Shown: one piece after another, positions 11,590 through 22,218 of the stretch
How positions within the stretch are numbered: the first letter of the stretch is position 1
Layout of the letters: every line of letters starts with the position of its first letter
Assembly: GCA_030278955.1 (NCBI GenBank)
Contig: JAOANR010000006.1
Location: forward strand, 55,146,915 to 55,210,914
From: Hygrophila difformis
Taxonomy: Eukaryota; Streptophyta; Magnoliopsida; Lamiales; Acanthaceae
Direction of reading: 5' to 3'
Length of the DNA: 64,000 nucleotides
Translations under genes and position numbers: made by a program
The notes under the pieces: model-generated
What the model was told of the DNA's origin: nothing
Databases searched by the model: none
Seen by the model: the letters and a program-made list of their open reading frames with translations, nothing else

Positions 11590-12029
11590 TAGGCATGAAA
11601 ATAGGCCAGGCCAGGCCAGACTTGGCCTTGTACGGTCTAGATCTACTACAGTTTTGAAAGGCATGGGCCTAGCCTATTAGTCTTTATAGGCTTTGGTTAT
11701 ATGCCTGAGCCTGGCCTTTTTAATTAAATAGGCCAGGCTGTAAGCCTTAAGTGGCCTATTTAAGCTCATTATTTTTTTTTAAAATATATATATATATATA
11801 TTAAATAAATAATAATTAATATTATTAATAAATTATAAAAATAATATATGAAAAATAAACAGGCTGGCCTACTAGCCTAAGTAGCCTTTTTATAAGGCCT
11901 GTCCTATACTTATATAGCTAAATAGGCATTTGAAAGTACCCAAGCCTGGCTTATTTGCTAAAAATGCCAGGCTAGGCCAGGCCTAAAATAGGCCAGGCCG
12001 TAGGGTAGTCTGGCCTATTCCCATCTCTA
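11590..12029. mobile_element. hAT-type MITE rich in AGGCCAGGCC
   Basis: A 440 bp element with imperfect terminal inverted repeats: TAGGCATGAAAATAGGCC at the left and TAGAGATGGGAATAGGCC (reverse complement) at the right, 14 of 18 identical. It is flanked by an 8 bp duplication with one mismatch (ctcatagg at 11582-11589, ctcataag at 12030-12037). Duplication length and TAG ends fit hAT. No transposase is present. Subterminal AGGCCAGGCC words occur in both orientations. Confidence 0.75.
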
Positions 12030-12376
12030 CTCATAAGTAGACCCTTGGGTCTTAAAATTTATTTCTCACCCATAGGTAGACCTTTAGGTCTTAAATCTTA
12101 CTATTTTGTACTTTCCCCATAGATAGGTCTTTGGGTCTTAAATTCTACTATTTCGTATTTTCCACCCATAGGTAGGCCTTTGGGTCTTAAATTCTACTAT
12201 TTTATATTTCTCACCCATAGGTAGACCCTTGGGTCTTAAAATTAATCCACCACTCGGCACTGCTCACGGTCTCATTTTTTCTTTAGCCGGCAGAGCTCAT
12301 GGGTGCCATCTTTGATCCCGGGCAACTTTTACTTTTATTTTTCACCAATCAATTTAATTAATTTTTTGTGATAACA

Positions 12377-13092
12377 ATTATAAAGCTTTTTGTTGTGGGT
12401 GTGGGACTCCGAATTCAAATCTTTAGTAGGAAAGGTAGTAATAGGACGGAAGAAAAAATAGAGTAAAAATTATAAACAAAATATAAATTACACTCTAACT
12501 TTTAATTATAAATATATACATGCTCACCATTTACAGATGGCAATTAGAGTAGTATTATTATACAATTCATTATTTCGTGAAATTGATGTTAAGCGCGGAT
12601 GCTGCAGGCAATTTTTGATCTTTTTCAACTTCTTTCCCTGCCTTCATTGGATGTATTGAAAAAAAAAATGTTAATCATTTTTTTTGGTGGTCATACTATT
12701 AAAATTAATTTCAGAGTTAGGATGGTAGCCTTTGAGTAATTTTGAGAAGTTTCTCGGGATGTATAATATGAGCAAGGCCGAACCCAAAAATTTATTTCAG
12801 GGTGAGATGGGGATGGTTCTCCCCGCTTACTACCATGAATATAAATTTTCTGGCATGAGTAGGGATATCAAAAAAGCCCATATTCAATGGGGCTCTCCCC
12901 GCTTGCTGTACTACCATGAAAATAAATTTTCTGGCATGGTTAGGAATGTCAAAAAAGTCCATACCCAATGATGAATATTGAAAATCGAATTTTCGATTTG
13001 GTTTCGATGGTGGATTATTGGGGATGGGCCGGTGACTGGGGATTCTTTTGGGGATGAGGATGGGGGAAGTAGTCCCCGCCCCACCCATCCAC
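12377..13092. other. Intergenic DNA with an 81 bp tandem duplication
   Basis: No gene seen. The phrase CTACCATGAAnATAAATTTTC starts near 12830 and 12911, giving a two-copy tandem repeat of about 81 bp, followed by GGGGATGGGG-type sequence around 13020-13085. Open frames across it are explained by the repeat. Confidence 0.5.
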
Positions 13093-13263
13093 GATCTATT
13101 TTTTTGCTTAACAACATATACAGGGTAGGAAATAGGCGGTGGGGGCCCATATCACACAATTACAAAGGGAAAATAGGGGAGGGTAGGGGGCCGGGTAGGA
13201 TTCGAACCCTCAACCTAGAGGTTGAGAGTCAGGGAGCTTGACCACTTGGGTCAAGTCCCAATC
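13093..13263 (-). mobile_element. tRNA-derived SINE (family S2), minus strand
   Basis: On the minus strand an A-box-like CCCAAGTGGTCA is followed by a perfect polymerase III B box GGTTCGAATCC (about 13210), a CCCTTTGTAATT body and an A-rich tail at the left end. The body matches 13404-13540 and 47815-47955. Confidence 0.7.
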
Positions 13264-13403
13264 CCCATCCGCAATATATTTAGTACATTATTTATTATAT
13301 ATTACTATATATTATATATTTTGTGAAGTATATTATAGTTTGATTTTATGTATTATATTTTATAAATTTACCCTGTCCAGTCCAAAATAATTACAAAAAT
13401 AAA

Positions 13404-13540
13404 TGAGAGTTTTATCTAGTGGTTAAGTTACTGGATCCCCATCTTATGATTGTGGGTTGGATTTTCTACTTGGTGTCATGGCCCCTATCCCTCTTTACCC
13501 TTTGTAATTTGTGTTGTATGGGCTTTGCAAAATAGAAAAT
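13404..13540 (+). mobile_element. SINE copy (family S2), plus strand, decayed
   Basis: Contains TCTAGTGGTTAAG (A-box region), GGGTTGGATTTT in place of the B box, and the shared CCCTTTGTAATTTGTGT body. The B box has lost its central bases. Confidence 0.6.
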
Positions 13541-14400
13541 AATTAGTAAAGTCCATTAATTTGATGGGTTGATTATATATTAGAAACTATTATAACTTTT
13601 TGATGTGGATTATGGTTTATTATTAAAAAAAATTATGTGTGTGTTGTGATATTATAATTTATATAATGTGCCATTGATGTGTTTTTAAATCTGATGATTC
13701 ATATTAATTGAAAGATTTAATTTGTAATTTTTTTAATTTAATAATTTGGCAACCAGGCTGACACTATGTTTTTATGATATTATGTGCGGCTTTAATTATG
13801 TATTCTGTAATGATGGGTGTTGTACCGTGAATTGTGTTTTTGATAATTAAGATGTTATTATGAATGAGTACAAAATGTGAATAGTGGAAAAAAAAAGCGT
13901 CACATTTAGTTCCTTTCAGCTGTATGTCTTATACATTTAAAAGAGAGAAACTTATACATTTAAACGACATAGTTATATTCATTTCAGCGACATGGTTCTA
14001 TTTATTTCAGCGATGTTAATATCTTTTAAAATTATCTAAAGAATAGAATGTGATGATGATGATGATTGTATTATCAGTGACAATTTAATGTCGTTGAAAT
14101 GTTATGTTCTCTGTTGTTTTCTTTCATACTAGTATTTCCCTCGCCTTTATAGGCGAGGACGTGATAAATATATGCAAAATAATGAATTATACCGTTACGA
14201 CAAGGACGATTATAAAATAACATAACGCGGTGAGAATATAATTCATTTTTCCAATCTAGATTATTAGGTCCAAAAGAGATATACATTAATGTACTATTTA
14301 AATATAGAATAATTTAACATAATAAAATAGATAATATAGTGGTTAATATATTAAATAAGTAGACGTTTGAAAAATTAGTAAATATTATATAGGATATTGA
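13541..14400. other. AT-rich intergenic DNA, no gene seen
   Basis: Only short frames. A partly inverted CTCGCCTTTATAGGCGAG sequence lies at about 14140-14157. Confidence 0.5.
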
Positions 14401-14405
14401 TCTTA

Positions 14406-14466
14406 TGAGACTTGGGGATTAGTCTTGGGTCCAATAAGACCTGGGGATAACCTGATATCCACCTAA
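14406..14466 (+). mobile_element. 3' fragment of a second SINE family (S1)
   Basis: GGGGATTAGTCTTGGGTCCAAT and GGGGATAACC match the 3' half of the SINE that is split at 29147-29280 / 40182-40230. The tRNA-like head is missing. Confidence 0.45.
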
Positions 14467-14811
14467 AAAATTTATAAACTTTATTAATAAGTAAAGTCAT
14501 TTGTGCTATATGATTATTGTTTTATCTGAACATGCATGTATTTAAGGATACACGAATTAATTTTGGAAATGATCTTTTAACTAAAATTAGGGCTATATAG
14601 ATTAATGTGCTACCATTGGATGCTTTAGTTTAATCTGGGGATTGAATAAAATTAGGGCTATATAGTTTAATTTGTATAGGATCTTTTAACTTAAAGTGAT
14701 GAATGCTCACAGTTATCTTTAGTTTAATTTGAGGATTAATTTTTTATTTGGTTCAGTTTTATGTTTATGTTCATAATGAACCGTTGATAAGAGTGTAGAG
14801 TGGTTGATTGT

Positions 14812-15540
14812 ACGAGTTATTAAAATCTAGATCTAGATCTTAGGATCTTACGATTCTACGATCCCACAAAACTAAAACGATCAAGATCTATATGGGATCT
14901 AAATTAGGGTGAGATCTGGATAAGATCTATAGGATTTATACAAGATCTTAAAATCTTTGAGCGATCCGATCCCACCCCTCTTATTTTTCATCTCATTTTT
15001 TCATTTTTCAGTCTAGGGATTTTTGTTTGTATCTACATCTTCCTCGCATCCCCTTCATCTTCCTCTTCCAACAGTCGCCGTCGTATCTCCTTTATCTTCC
15101 TGTTGTTGACGTCGCCGTCGTATCCCCCTTCTCTTCCTATCGTCGCCCTCGCATCTCCTTCCTCTTTCTACCGCCGTCCTTGCCGTAGCATCCCCTTCCA
15201 GCACCCCTGCTGATGGAGATATTAGTCCTAAACCCCCTGCCCAGATGGATGATGATGAATCCAATGAAACAATAGTTGAGACTGACGAAAATGGGAAAAA
15301 TTCTAATGACAAATCCAACCAAGCTCAATAATCATCTCTTAAATGCTCAATTATTATCTTTTTTTTTGCTAAACAAATTATTGTCTATTGATATTGGTTA
15401 TTGTAATTTGATAATATGCAATATGAATATATTTTTTTGTCCTAATTTCATATGATCTTAGGATCTGAATACGATTCTACGATCTCGATCTTGCAAATAG
15501 AAAAACGATCCTACATGAGATCTAGATTTTGATAACTTGG
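14812..15540. mobile_element. Non-autonomous TIR element with a coding remnant
   Basis: The ends read ACGAGTTATTAAAATCTAG and, in reverse complement, CCAAGTTATCAAAATCTAG; about 20 of 23 terminal bases agree. Subterminal GATCTTAGGATC-type words are also inverted. Inside, a plus-strand open stretch at 15209-15331 encodes an acidic Asp/Glu/Asn/Ser-rich peptide including MDDDESNETIVETDENG, which could be the N-terminus of a hAT-like transposase or a captured host fragment. No clean target-site duplication was seen, so the superfamily is uncertain. Confidence 0.55.
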
Positions 15541-16184
15541 ATTACATGCTTCAACATGGAAGAGTGGCTCGTGGAGCCATGGTATATGTATTAAAAAGGG
15601 AAGCTAACCTATAAAAAGGGATTGGACGATACACCTCATTTTAAAGATAGTAAAAGAAACTAACAATATTTGATGGATTTAACATATTTTCAACATTTAC
15701 TTCTCTGTCTCCTTGTTTTATTTCTCTCTGTGAGTATTGGGGACTTGTGATCCAATGCTCTATACCTTGTATTCTCCATGTTGGTGTGTTGTTGAGTAGA
15801 AAATTGAAAGATAGGAATACATATTGAGTGTGTGTTGTGTAGGTAGAAGAAAATAGAGACAACTATGTGTTTGGTCTTCCCATCCTCTCTTGACATTCTC
15901 CCCGGTCTAGTTCTTCCTCTCTTGACCACGAGTGATCAATGTTTGTGCAGACCGATTATTGGTCGTGGACAGTGGAATCTACGCTAATGTTGAGCCAAGA
16001 AGAAGTGATTGGAGTCGGAAAAAAAAAAAAAAGAGCCGTGAAGATATATATGAAATAAGAGAGGCAATCGGAGAATCAAAACTAAAGAATTCGGAAGCAT
16101 ACTAGCGATCATATCAGAACACCTTAAGCCTTCCGAATTGTGAAGACATCGGATATGTTTCGATTGAATTGCGAGAATTATAAA
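15541..16184. other. Intergenic DNA, no gene seen
   Basis: No recognisable domain or element end; frames on the minus strand at 15641-15929 overlap in different phases and look random. Confidence 0.45.
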
Positions 16185-16189
16185 TAGGA
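16185..16189. repeat. Target-site duplication tagga, left copy
   Basis: Identical to 27962-27966 and directly adjacent to the LTR termini of the copia element. Confidence 0.9.
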
Positions 16190-16856
16190 TGACAGTCCCT
16201 AAGAGTAGGTTGTTAACGCGTTGTAACGATCACACACACAATTACAGAAAAGTAAAGAACACAATTGTTGGTTACCCGGTTCGGACCTCCTGTCCTACGT
16301 CCAGGGGATTCCAAACCAGGCGAAGATCACTCAACACGATTCAAGAACAAACACAAGACTTGGACTCAATCCTATCAACTCGATCTAGAAGTTGAAACTC
16401 CCCCTCAACTCCTAATCTCCCTGATTTGAATTACACACAATCTTGATGTTCCTCCAACCTGTTGACAATCCTGAACTAGTATCCTTAGCTATTCCAAGAA
16501 AAACTCCATTCTTGGATTACAACTCGATCTAAGAAGTATACAGATGAATTACAGACTCAATTCTCTCAAGATCAAAACTCTCTACAATCTCCACATGAAG
16601 AACACAGTTTTGACTCAAGAATAAACTTCTAATCGAATCAAATTAATCTCGGTAAAGTTTATAGAAGAAATCATGAAAATTACAAAAACTTGCATAAGGA
16701 CGCAAGACTAAAGAGAGAATATATAAGCTGAAATCTGTCTTGATCCTTAAGTCCATGGAGCTGGTGAGACTTGATCCGGATTGACCAAAACTGCCGTGTT
16801 GTTAGAAGGTTGCATTGACACTACAATAATCATGTATGAAATGTTAAATGCCAACA
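16190..16856 (-). repeat. 3' LTR of the copia element
   Basis: Starts TGACAGTCCCTAAGAG and ends TTAAATGCCAACA on the plus strand. Near-identical by eye to the other LTR, with scattered substitutions and small indels. Confidence 0.92.
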
Positions 16857-16872
16857 ATCTCCCCCTCATTTC
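16857..16872 (-). promoter_or_regulatory. Polypurine tract of the copia element
   Basis: The minus strand reads AAATGAGGGGGAGA directly before the 3' LTR start TGTTGGCATTT. Confidence 0.8.
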
Positions 16873-17266
16873 ATGAAGAGGATGATTCATCACATGAAGT
16901 CTCAAACCAATATGATGAAAAGCAGTTCAGAGTATCAAACTCACAACATGGTAAAAGATCAAGTTCAACAAAATGGTAATTAAGAAGTAAGAATAACACC
17001 AGCAAAAAATAACCAGTAAGCAAAGAAGATAGCATATAATGATCAATCATGAAAATTCATGCATAGAAATTCAATCCACAAAATATGGTAAAAAGCAGCC
17101 AGCAAAAGTATCTAAAGTATCTAGCAGCAAGCATCCAATAGTTACAGACCCAAATATCATAAAATTTTAGTTTAGAATATACCCCCTCAAAATGTTATTT
17201 TTACCATCCATTAACACCAGTCAGACAGCAGATCAGTTTGAGACACCATATCTCCCCATTGATGAG
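16873..17266 (-). other. 3' untranslated part of the copia element
   Basis: A-rich on the plus strand, with no open frame of note, lying between the third ORF and the polypurine tract. Confidence 0.55.
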
Positions 17267-18777
17267 TCAATCCTCCTCCTCATCATCATCTTCTTCTCCA
17301 GTAGGTGGGGGATCAAATGAACCTGGAAGCAGCTTCAGCATGTTGTTGTTCTGCTTCCTAATCCGGAGACCAGCAACAATGACATTGGAAACCTCCTCAT
17401 TCTGTCGAAGAATGATGGTCTTGAGATGATTCACCAATGTTGTGCCAGAGAGAGCTGGATCAAGGAGAATGTCTTTGTGCATATTTCGAAGATCATTGGT
17501 GGGAGTGTTCTGCTTTATGGGAATGCGCTCTTCTTTGGGGACTTTGATCCCATTCTTCTTTAAGAACCTCGTGATCAAAGCAGGATAGGGAAGGAGATTG
17601 TTTTTGCCAAGCGATCCTCGAGTGTAACCTACCATCTTAGAGAGCACAGAGAGACCAAAATTTGTCATTTTAAGGTATTTTTCAATTCAAAACATCATTT
17701 TACCCATATGAGATGAAACTTGATTGGCATTTGTTTTTGGAAGGATGTTGGAACTGCATAGACGAAAGAGACAGCTATACTTAAGAGTAAGTTGAGCAGC
17801 ACGGAGTTGTCCTCGACCAAATGCAACGCTTTTGGTGTTTGAAATCTCGTAGGCAACCTCTGCATTGGAGTTGGGCATGTACTTCGTCACATCATCCAGG
17901 TTGCTATTAAGTTGCACTTTTAACAACTTGTTGAAGACTTGAGGGAATATCTCCAGGATTTGGCCTCGGATGTAGATCTTTCCTCCATATGGGGACTCAG
18001 CATCTAGGACATCTGGATGGAGATTTGCATAAAACTCACAAACCAATGCAGGAGAATAGTCTTCCATTTTTGTAGCCCAGTAAAGGAGTTTGCAATCCTC
18101 CAAGTACTTAGCGAAACCAAGCTCCTTGTAGATAGGATGAGTGAACTGCTCATCTGGTATGAAGTCTCGTTGTTGAGTTCCTTAGCAAACTTCTGCATTT
18201 CCTTGTCATAGAACTTGTAGTTAAGAGCGTCACGTACAGTCATAGGTCCAACTTTCTTAGGTCGTTTCTGCGATGTCTTGACTACAGGTTGCTTGTCCTT
18301 CCTCTTGCGAGAACGGGTCACAGGGGTGCGAGCAGCAAGACGATGTTCGGGAGTGACTTCAGGATCTTGCTCGTTGTCTTTCTGTAGTTCCTGTTCTTCA
18401 ATAACAACATCATCAAACTCATTAGTATCAAAAGGATTCTCATCATCTCCTTGAGGATACTCAGTGGTGGTGCCGTCATCCCAGTCAACAGAGAAAGTTT
18501 CCTTTTGAGGTGCTGGAAGAGCAGGCGGAATAGGTGCTGGTAGAGCTCCGGCGGGCGGTAGAGAATCAAGAGGAAGAACCTCCTGGACAGTGTCGTCAGC
18601 ATTGCCTCCAGACGTCTCGCCAAGGTCGACTGAAGATGGATTGGTAACGGTTTCACCAAGAGCTTGCAAAACGGATGACACTATTTGAATAGGATCAACA
18701 GGCGCTTGAACAGGTGTTTGAGTGGATGATTCAGGAATGGGTTCAGAAGGGGATTTGGGGGACGAAGAAGACGCCAT
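17267..18777 (-). pseudogene. Third ORF downstream of copia pol (plant transposon-protein domain)
   Basis: Starts MASSSSPKSPSEP at 18777, right inside the nested solo LTR junction. Three overlapping frames (18777-18004, 18103-17687, 17668-17267) make one gene with two frameshifts, near 18110 and 17680. The N-terminal part is Ser/Pro/Thr-rich and acidic, with a basic patch (SRKRKDKQPV). The middle part contains VCEFYANLHP and IYIRGQ, which resemble the domain annotated as 'putative plant transposon protein'. The end is an acidic tail (EEDDDEEED). Its place after pol is where some plant copia lineages carry an env-like ORF, but no signal peptide or membrane segment is visible. The function is unknown. 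Confidence 0.65.
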
Positions 18778-18904
18778 TGAAAAGCTTGAGCTGCAACAAT
18801 GGAAAAACTAGCCAATACAAAACGAAAGAAGTGCAGAGAAGATAAATGTGAGGTAACATATAAAGAGAAGAAGAGTTTGAAACGTTAACCACGATCAGCA
18901 AAGA

Positions 18905-18909
18905 TGAAA
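18905..18909. repeat. Target-site duplication tgaaa, left copy
   Basis: Identical to 22011-22015, flanking solo LTR B. Confidence 0.85.
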
Positions 18910-19943
18910 TGTAATACCCGAGATTTTTATCAACGTCCAAAGGAATAAAATTTATTCCGATCAATGTCGAAATATCTCCGAGAAGAAGAAAATAATTTAT
19001 CACAATAAATTATTGCTCGGAAATGAAACGCCGATATATTCAAAATTCAAAATGGAATAAAGAGGAAAAGGAAGCCCGAAGACATTCCATGAATTGAGTC
19101 AAAATAATTGGAATTAAATTCAAGAAGGAAAAGAATTTTAATTCCAAGAACCCGTGAAGTCGGAAAAAAATTTAATTACACAAGTTGTTGCACGGGAGTC
19201 AAAAGACGACGAATTGGAAGCCGACGAACCCGAGACCGACGGACTTAAGATTTCAAACATGAAATTCATTTGAGTCGAGATAAATTTAAGATAAGAATTT
19301 ATGATCCGAGAATGACCCGAAAAATCGAGCCCGAAAACGTAGGAGGACAGAAGTCCGAAAGAGAGGAGAAAAGGCCCGACGGGATCGCACGGCCCAGTCC
19401 GGACGCACGGCCCAGACCAGGCCGCGCGCCCTCCGGGCGGTTTTTGGCTAGAAACCGCGCCAACCCCGCGCCACCAAGACAGCAGCTGCGGCATGACGCG
19501 TTTTGGGCGATTTTCTTACCATATTTTCGTGTCCCGACTTTGGAAACTCAATCCCGGTTGATGGAAGGTGTATATGGTCGGTTTTGGAGGTCATATGGCT
19601 GATCATTTTTGAGACTCTAACCCTAGCAACCCTAAAAACACTCTCCAACTCTCTATGTTCTTCCAACACCCGAAAACTACCAACTTCGAACTTTCCGATC
19701 ACTTTCCGGCGACGAAAACCGACGGAGGAGGCGTAGAACACAAGGTCTCTAGTACTCCAGACTTGGGTAAGTCATTTATAGATTTTCATTTAAGTTTTCG
19801 AACCCGAAAACTCGATCTAACATTGGATTTATTCTTCCGAGTTGAAATCGTGGCCAAAGTTGGAAGCTTGGCGTTGAGGAGATCCGTTCGTAGTGGATTT
19901 GGATGAGCCAAGCGACCCGAGGACGACCAAACACCTTACCACT

Positions 19944-21730
19944 GTAAGTTAATACTTACTTGGTTTTGGGTGACTTAAAATGCAACCAAACGTGTGGATT
20001 TAATAACTCTAAAATCTGTCAACACAAAAAACCCTCGGCGCAACAATTTTGTGTGAATTTTTCGAACCCATAAAACTGCTCAAACGGAAAAACTTAAAAC
20101 ATGAAAAACGTTCCTAAGACATAGATCTAGTTCGTGTAAAATTTCATAATTTTTCATTGCGTTTTGATATCCGAAAACGGCCGAGAACCAACCTGCCTTG
20201 AGATTCGAACTTGAAACTGGGACAGATTTGAAATCGAATCAAAACCCCTATTTCGAGAGTTCAAACCGAAAAACGCAAAACTAGACTTTTAATCCTAACA
20301 CATAAATCTAGGTTGTGTAAAAATTTCAGACATTTTCGTCAATGTTTGCTATTTCAAATCGCATCAAACATAAACTGCCATGATAAGACTTTTCGAAATC
20401 TAACTGCGTACATGTCCGAACTTGATGAGCATGTTTCTATATTTTCTATTCCGATTTGATCTTTGTAATCTACATGGAAGTTATAGATAATCATGTCTAG
20501 TATGTGCATATAAAATTTCAGAATTTTTGGAGTCCATTTGATATGTTAAAAAGTCGAAACTTTGAACTGTGACAAACCTGAGTCCGGACAGAATTCTGCT
20601 TGCGTAATAAACTCGATTTTTGACATGTTTCCTCAACTTATTTCGAAAAAGTTAAAACACGAAAGTTGTTCGTTAGGACGTTTTTGATTTACTGTGAAAA
20701 TTTCAGATTTTTCCGACTTGAAATGAATTTTTGAATTAAAAAGGCGTAAACTGTGACGTCAAATGATTTTAAATCGAGATTTTGAAATATCGAAACAAAC
20801 GGTCGAGACCTTGAAATACGATATATCTATACTTTTGAAAAATTTTGTTACACTAAATTAAAACCTATGAGATACTTGGCTATGTAGGGGGTGAGTGCTC
20901 GATAGAGTGCCCCTCTAGCTTTTCGCATCGTGCCTGGACGGACGAGTGTGACCTATGTAGGGGGTGAGTGCTCGATGGAGTGCCCCTCTAGCTTTTCGCT
21001 TCATGCCAAAACGGCCGAGAGTGACCGACGTAGGGGGGAAATGCTCAATAGAATGCCCCCAAGCTTTTCGCTTCGTGCCAAAACGGCCGAGGGTGAATGT
21101 TATGAGAAATTGTGCCAAAACGGCCAATGAAAACTAGCCTACACTCTCGTGTGTACCCGTATGGGTTACACGAGGCTCCGGAGTGTTACTGGGTATGGCT
21201 AATACGGTTGCGGCCGCCGGACTACCGGCTAAACAAAACTTACTAATTTGGCTGTGGCCGCCGGATGACCGGCTACACTAAATATTGAGAAATGGTTACG
21301 TAACGGGGAAATAAAAGATTTAATATTTTTAAGTATTTATTTATTCATCCACGTCTTTTATGCATTTAAAATTATGTCTTTAAATTTTCATATTTTATTA
21401 AATTGTTATTATGGATTAAATGCATGTTCAAGTACACAATTAACTTATTAATTTTAAATTGATACATGAGTTGTTTGTATGCATGCATCGGAGTAAAAAT
21501 TTAATTATTTAATTAAACCTCTTTATACATGTGTAAAATTATGATCTTGTGGAAATCCTTGTCTTTTCAAATATGTAATTAAATTATTATTAGATGAATA
21601 AAATTTAAATCATGTCTTGTATGCATATGTTTTTCCTTAAATTTAATTAAAGATTTTGAAAATCATAGTAGGTATTAACTTACTCAGCACGTTTTTGCTG
21701 ACCAAACCATATTTTTCCTTTTTCTTTCAG
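19944..21730 (+). other. Candidate intron inside solo LTR B
   Basis: Donor-like ACT|GTAAGTTAATAC and acceptor-like TTTCTTTCAG|AGTTGAGG lie at positions equivalent to those in the other family members. Confidence 0.45.
20881..21125 (+). repeat. Minisatellite of LTR B (73 bp unit, 3+ copies)
   Basis: Units starting TATGTAGGGGGTGAGTGCTC at 20881 and 20954 and a diverged unit at 21027 are exactly 73 bp apart. Each holds CCCCTCTAGCTTTTCGC-like sequence. Related units appear in reverse orientation in the LTR at 36531-40176 (about 37370-37545). Confidence 0.85.
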
Positions 21731-22010
21731 AGTTGAGGATTATGCATCATCATATGCATATATGGGAATTTCGGGAAGATACATTCTTTTACAACTTGCA
21801 TGGACGGGCTTGTTTAACCCGTGTTTTGGCCATGTCGGCCCTATATTTAAATTCCGCTGCAGTACATGTATTAAAATGTACTGTTTGAATGTTTTAAATT
21901 CTGAAAAACCATAGCCTTGCATCTCTTTAGCAAGCTCGGAGAAACCGTGTCTTGCTAGGGAGGTGTGGCGGTAGCATCCCGGCCTGGGTTATCAAATCCG
22001 GGGTGTTACA

Positions 22011-22218
22011 TGAAACGACGAAGTAATGATGGCGGTTTCGGGGATCGTGAGCAGCAGGGGTGAGAGGACGGTTACAGTGGTTGCAGGGCGATGATGACTG
22101 CTCTCAGACGTCGTATCAAATCTCTTCTTTTGTCTTTATCCGATTTCCTCCACATGTAGCTTGGGCCTATAAATGTTAGTAAAACACAGAAAAACAAATG
22201 GCCCAAACATAATAAAAC
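22011..22218 (-). other. Copia spacer between solo LTR B and RNase H
   Basis: Starts with the right target duplication tgaaa. It is a continuation of the copia internal region, with no open frame recognised. Confidence 0.5.

Larger units (their letters stand above)
5217..12376 (-). mobile_element. Gag-only Ty3-gypsy-type LTR element, degenerate
   Basis: The element reads right to left. Its 5' LTR is on the right (7751-12376, termini TGTTATCGCG...TGATAACA), followed by a primer-binding-site-like TTGGCGACC, a broken gag gene (about 7640-6316), a T-rich untranslated stretch and a polypurine tract (GGGGGCAA on the minus strand, about 5591-5600) abutting a partial left LTR ending GTGATAACA at 5590. 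No protease, RT or integrase is seen, so it is non-autonomous or internally deleted. The gag and the TTGGCGAC-type primer site suggest the Tat/Ogre side of gypsy elements, a family-level inference. The right LTR was later invaded by a solo LTR and a hAT-type MITE. Confidence 0.75.
7751..12376 (-). repeat. Right (5') LTR of the gypsy element, interrupted twice
   Basis: Begins TGTTATCGCG and ends TGATAACA, an inverted pair. It is 4.6 kb as it stands but only about 1.1 kb once the solo LTR (8457-11544) and MITE (11590-12029), with one copy of each target duplication, are removed. A TATA-like TCTATAAATA lies on the minus strand at about 8048-8058. The rest is dominated by CCCATAGGTAGG tandem units. 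Confidence 0.75.
18910..22010 (+). mobile_element. Solo LTR B of the TGTAATACCC family
   Basis: 3101 bp from TGTAATACCCGAGA to CCGGGGTGTTACA, with the 5 bp duplication tgaaa. It interrupts the copia element between RNase H and the third ORF, so it is younger than that insertion. It aligns with solo LTRs A and C over most of its length but carries its own minisatellite. Donor-like sites lie at 19767 and 19944 and an acceptor-like site ends at 21730. No coding domain. Confidence 0.9.

Noticed and set aside
13093..13263. Possible tRNA gene because of a perfect B box
   Set aside because: No cloverleaf or anticodon arm can be formed; body and A-rich tail match other SINE copies.
16189..16395. 68-codon plus-strand frame also present at 27293-27499
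   Set aside because: It lies in both copia LTRs, antisense to the element; duplication of the LTR explains its conservation.
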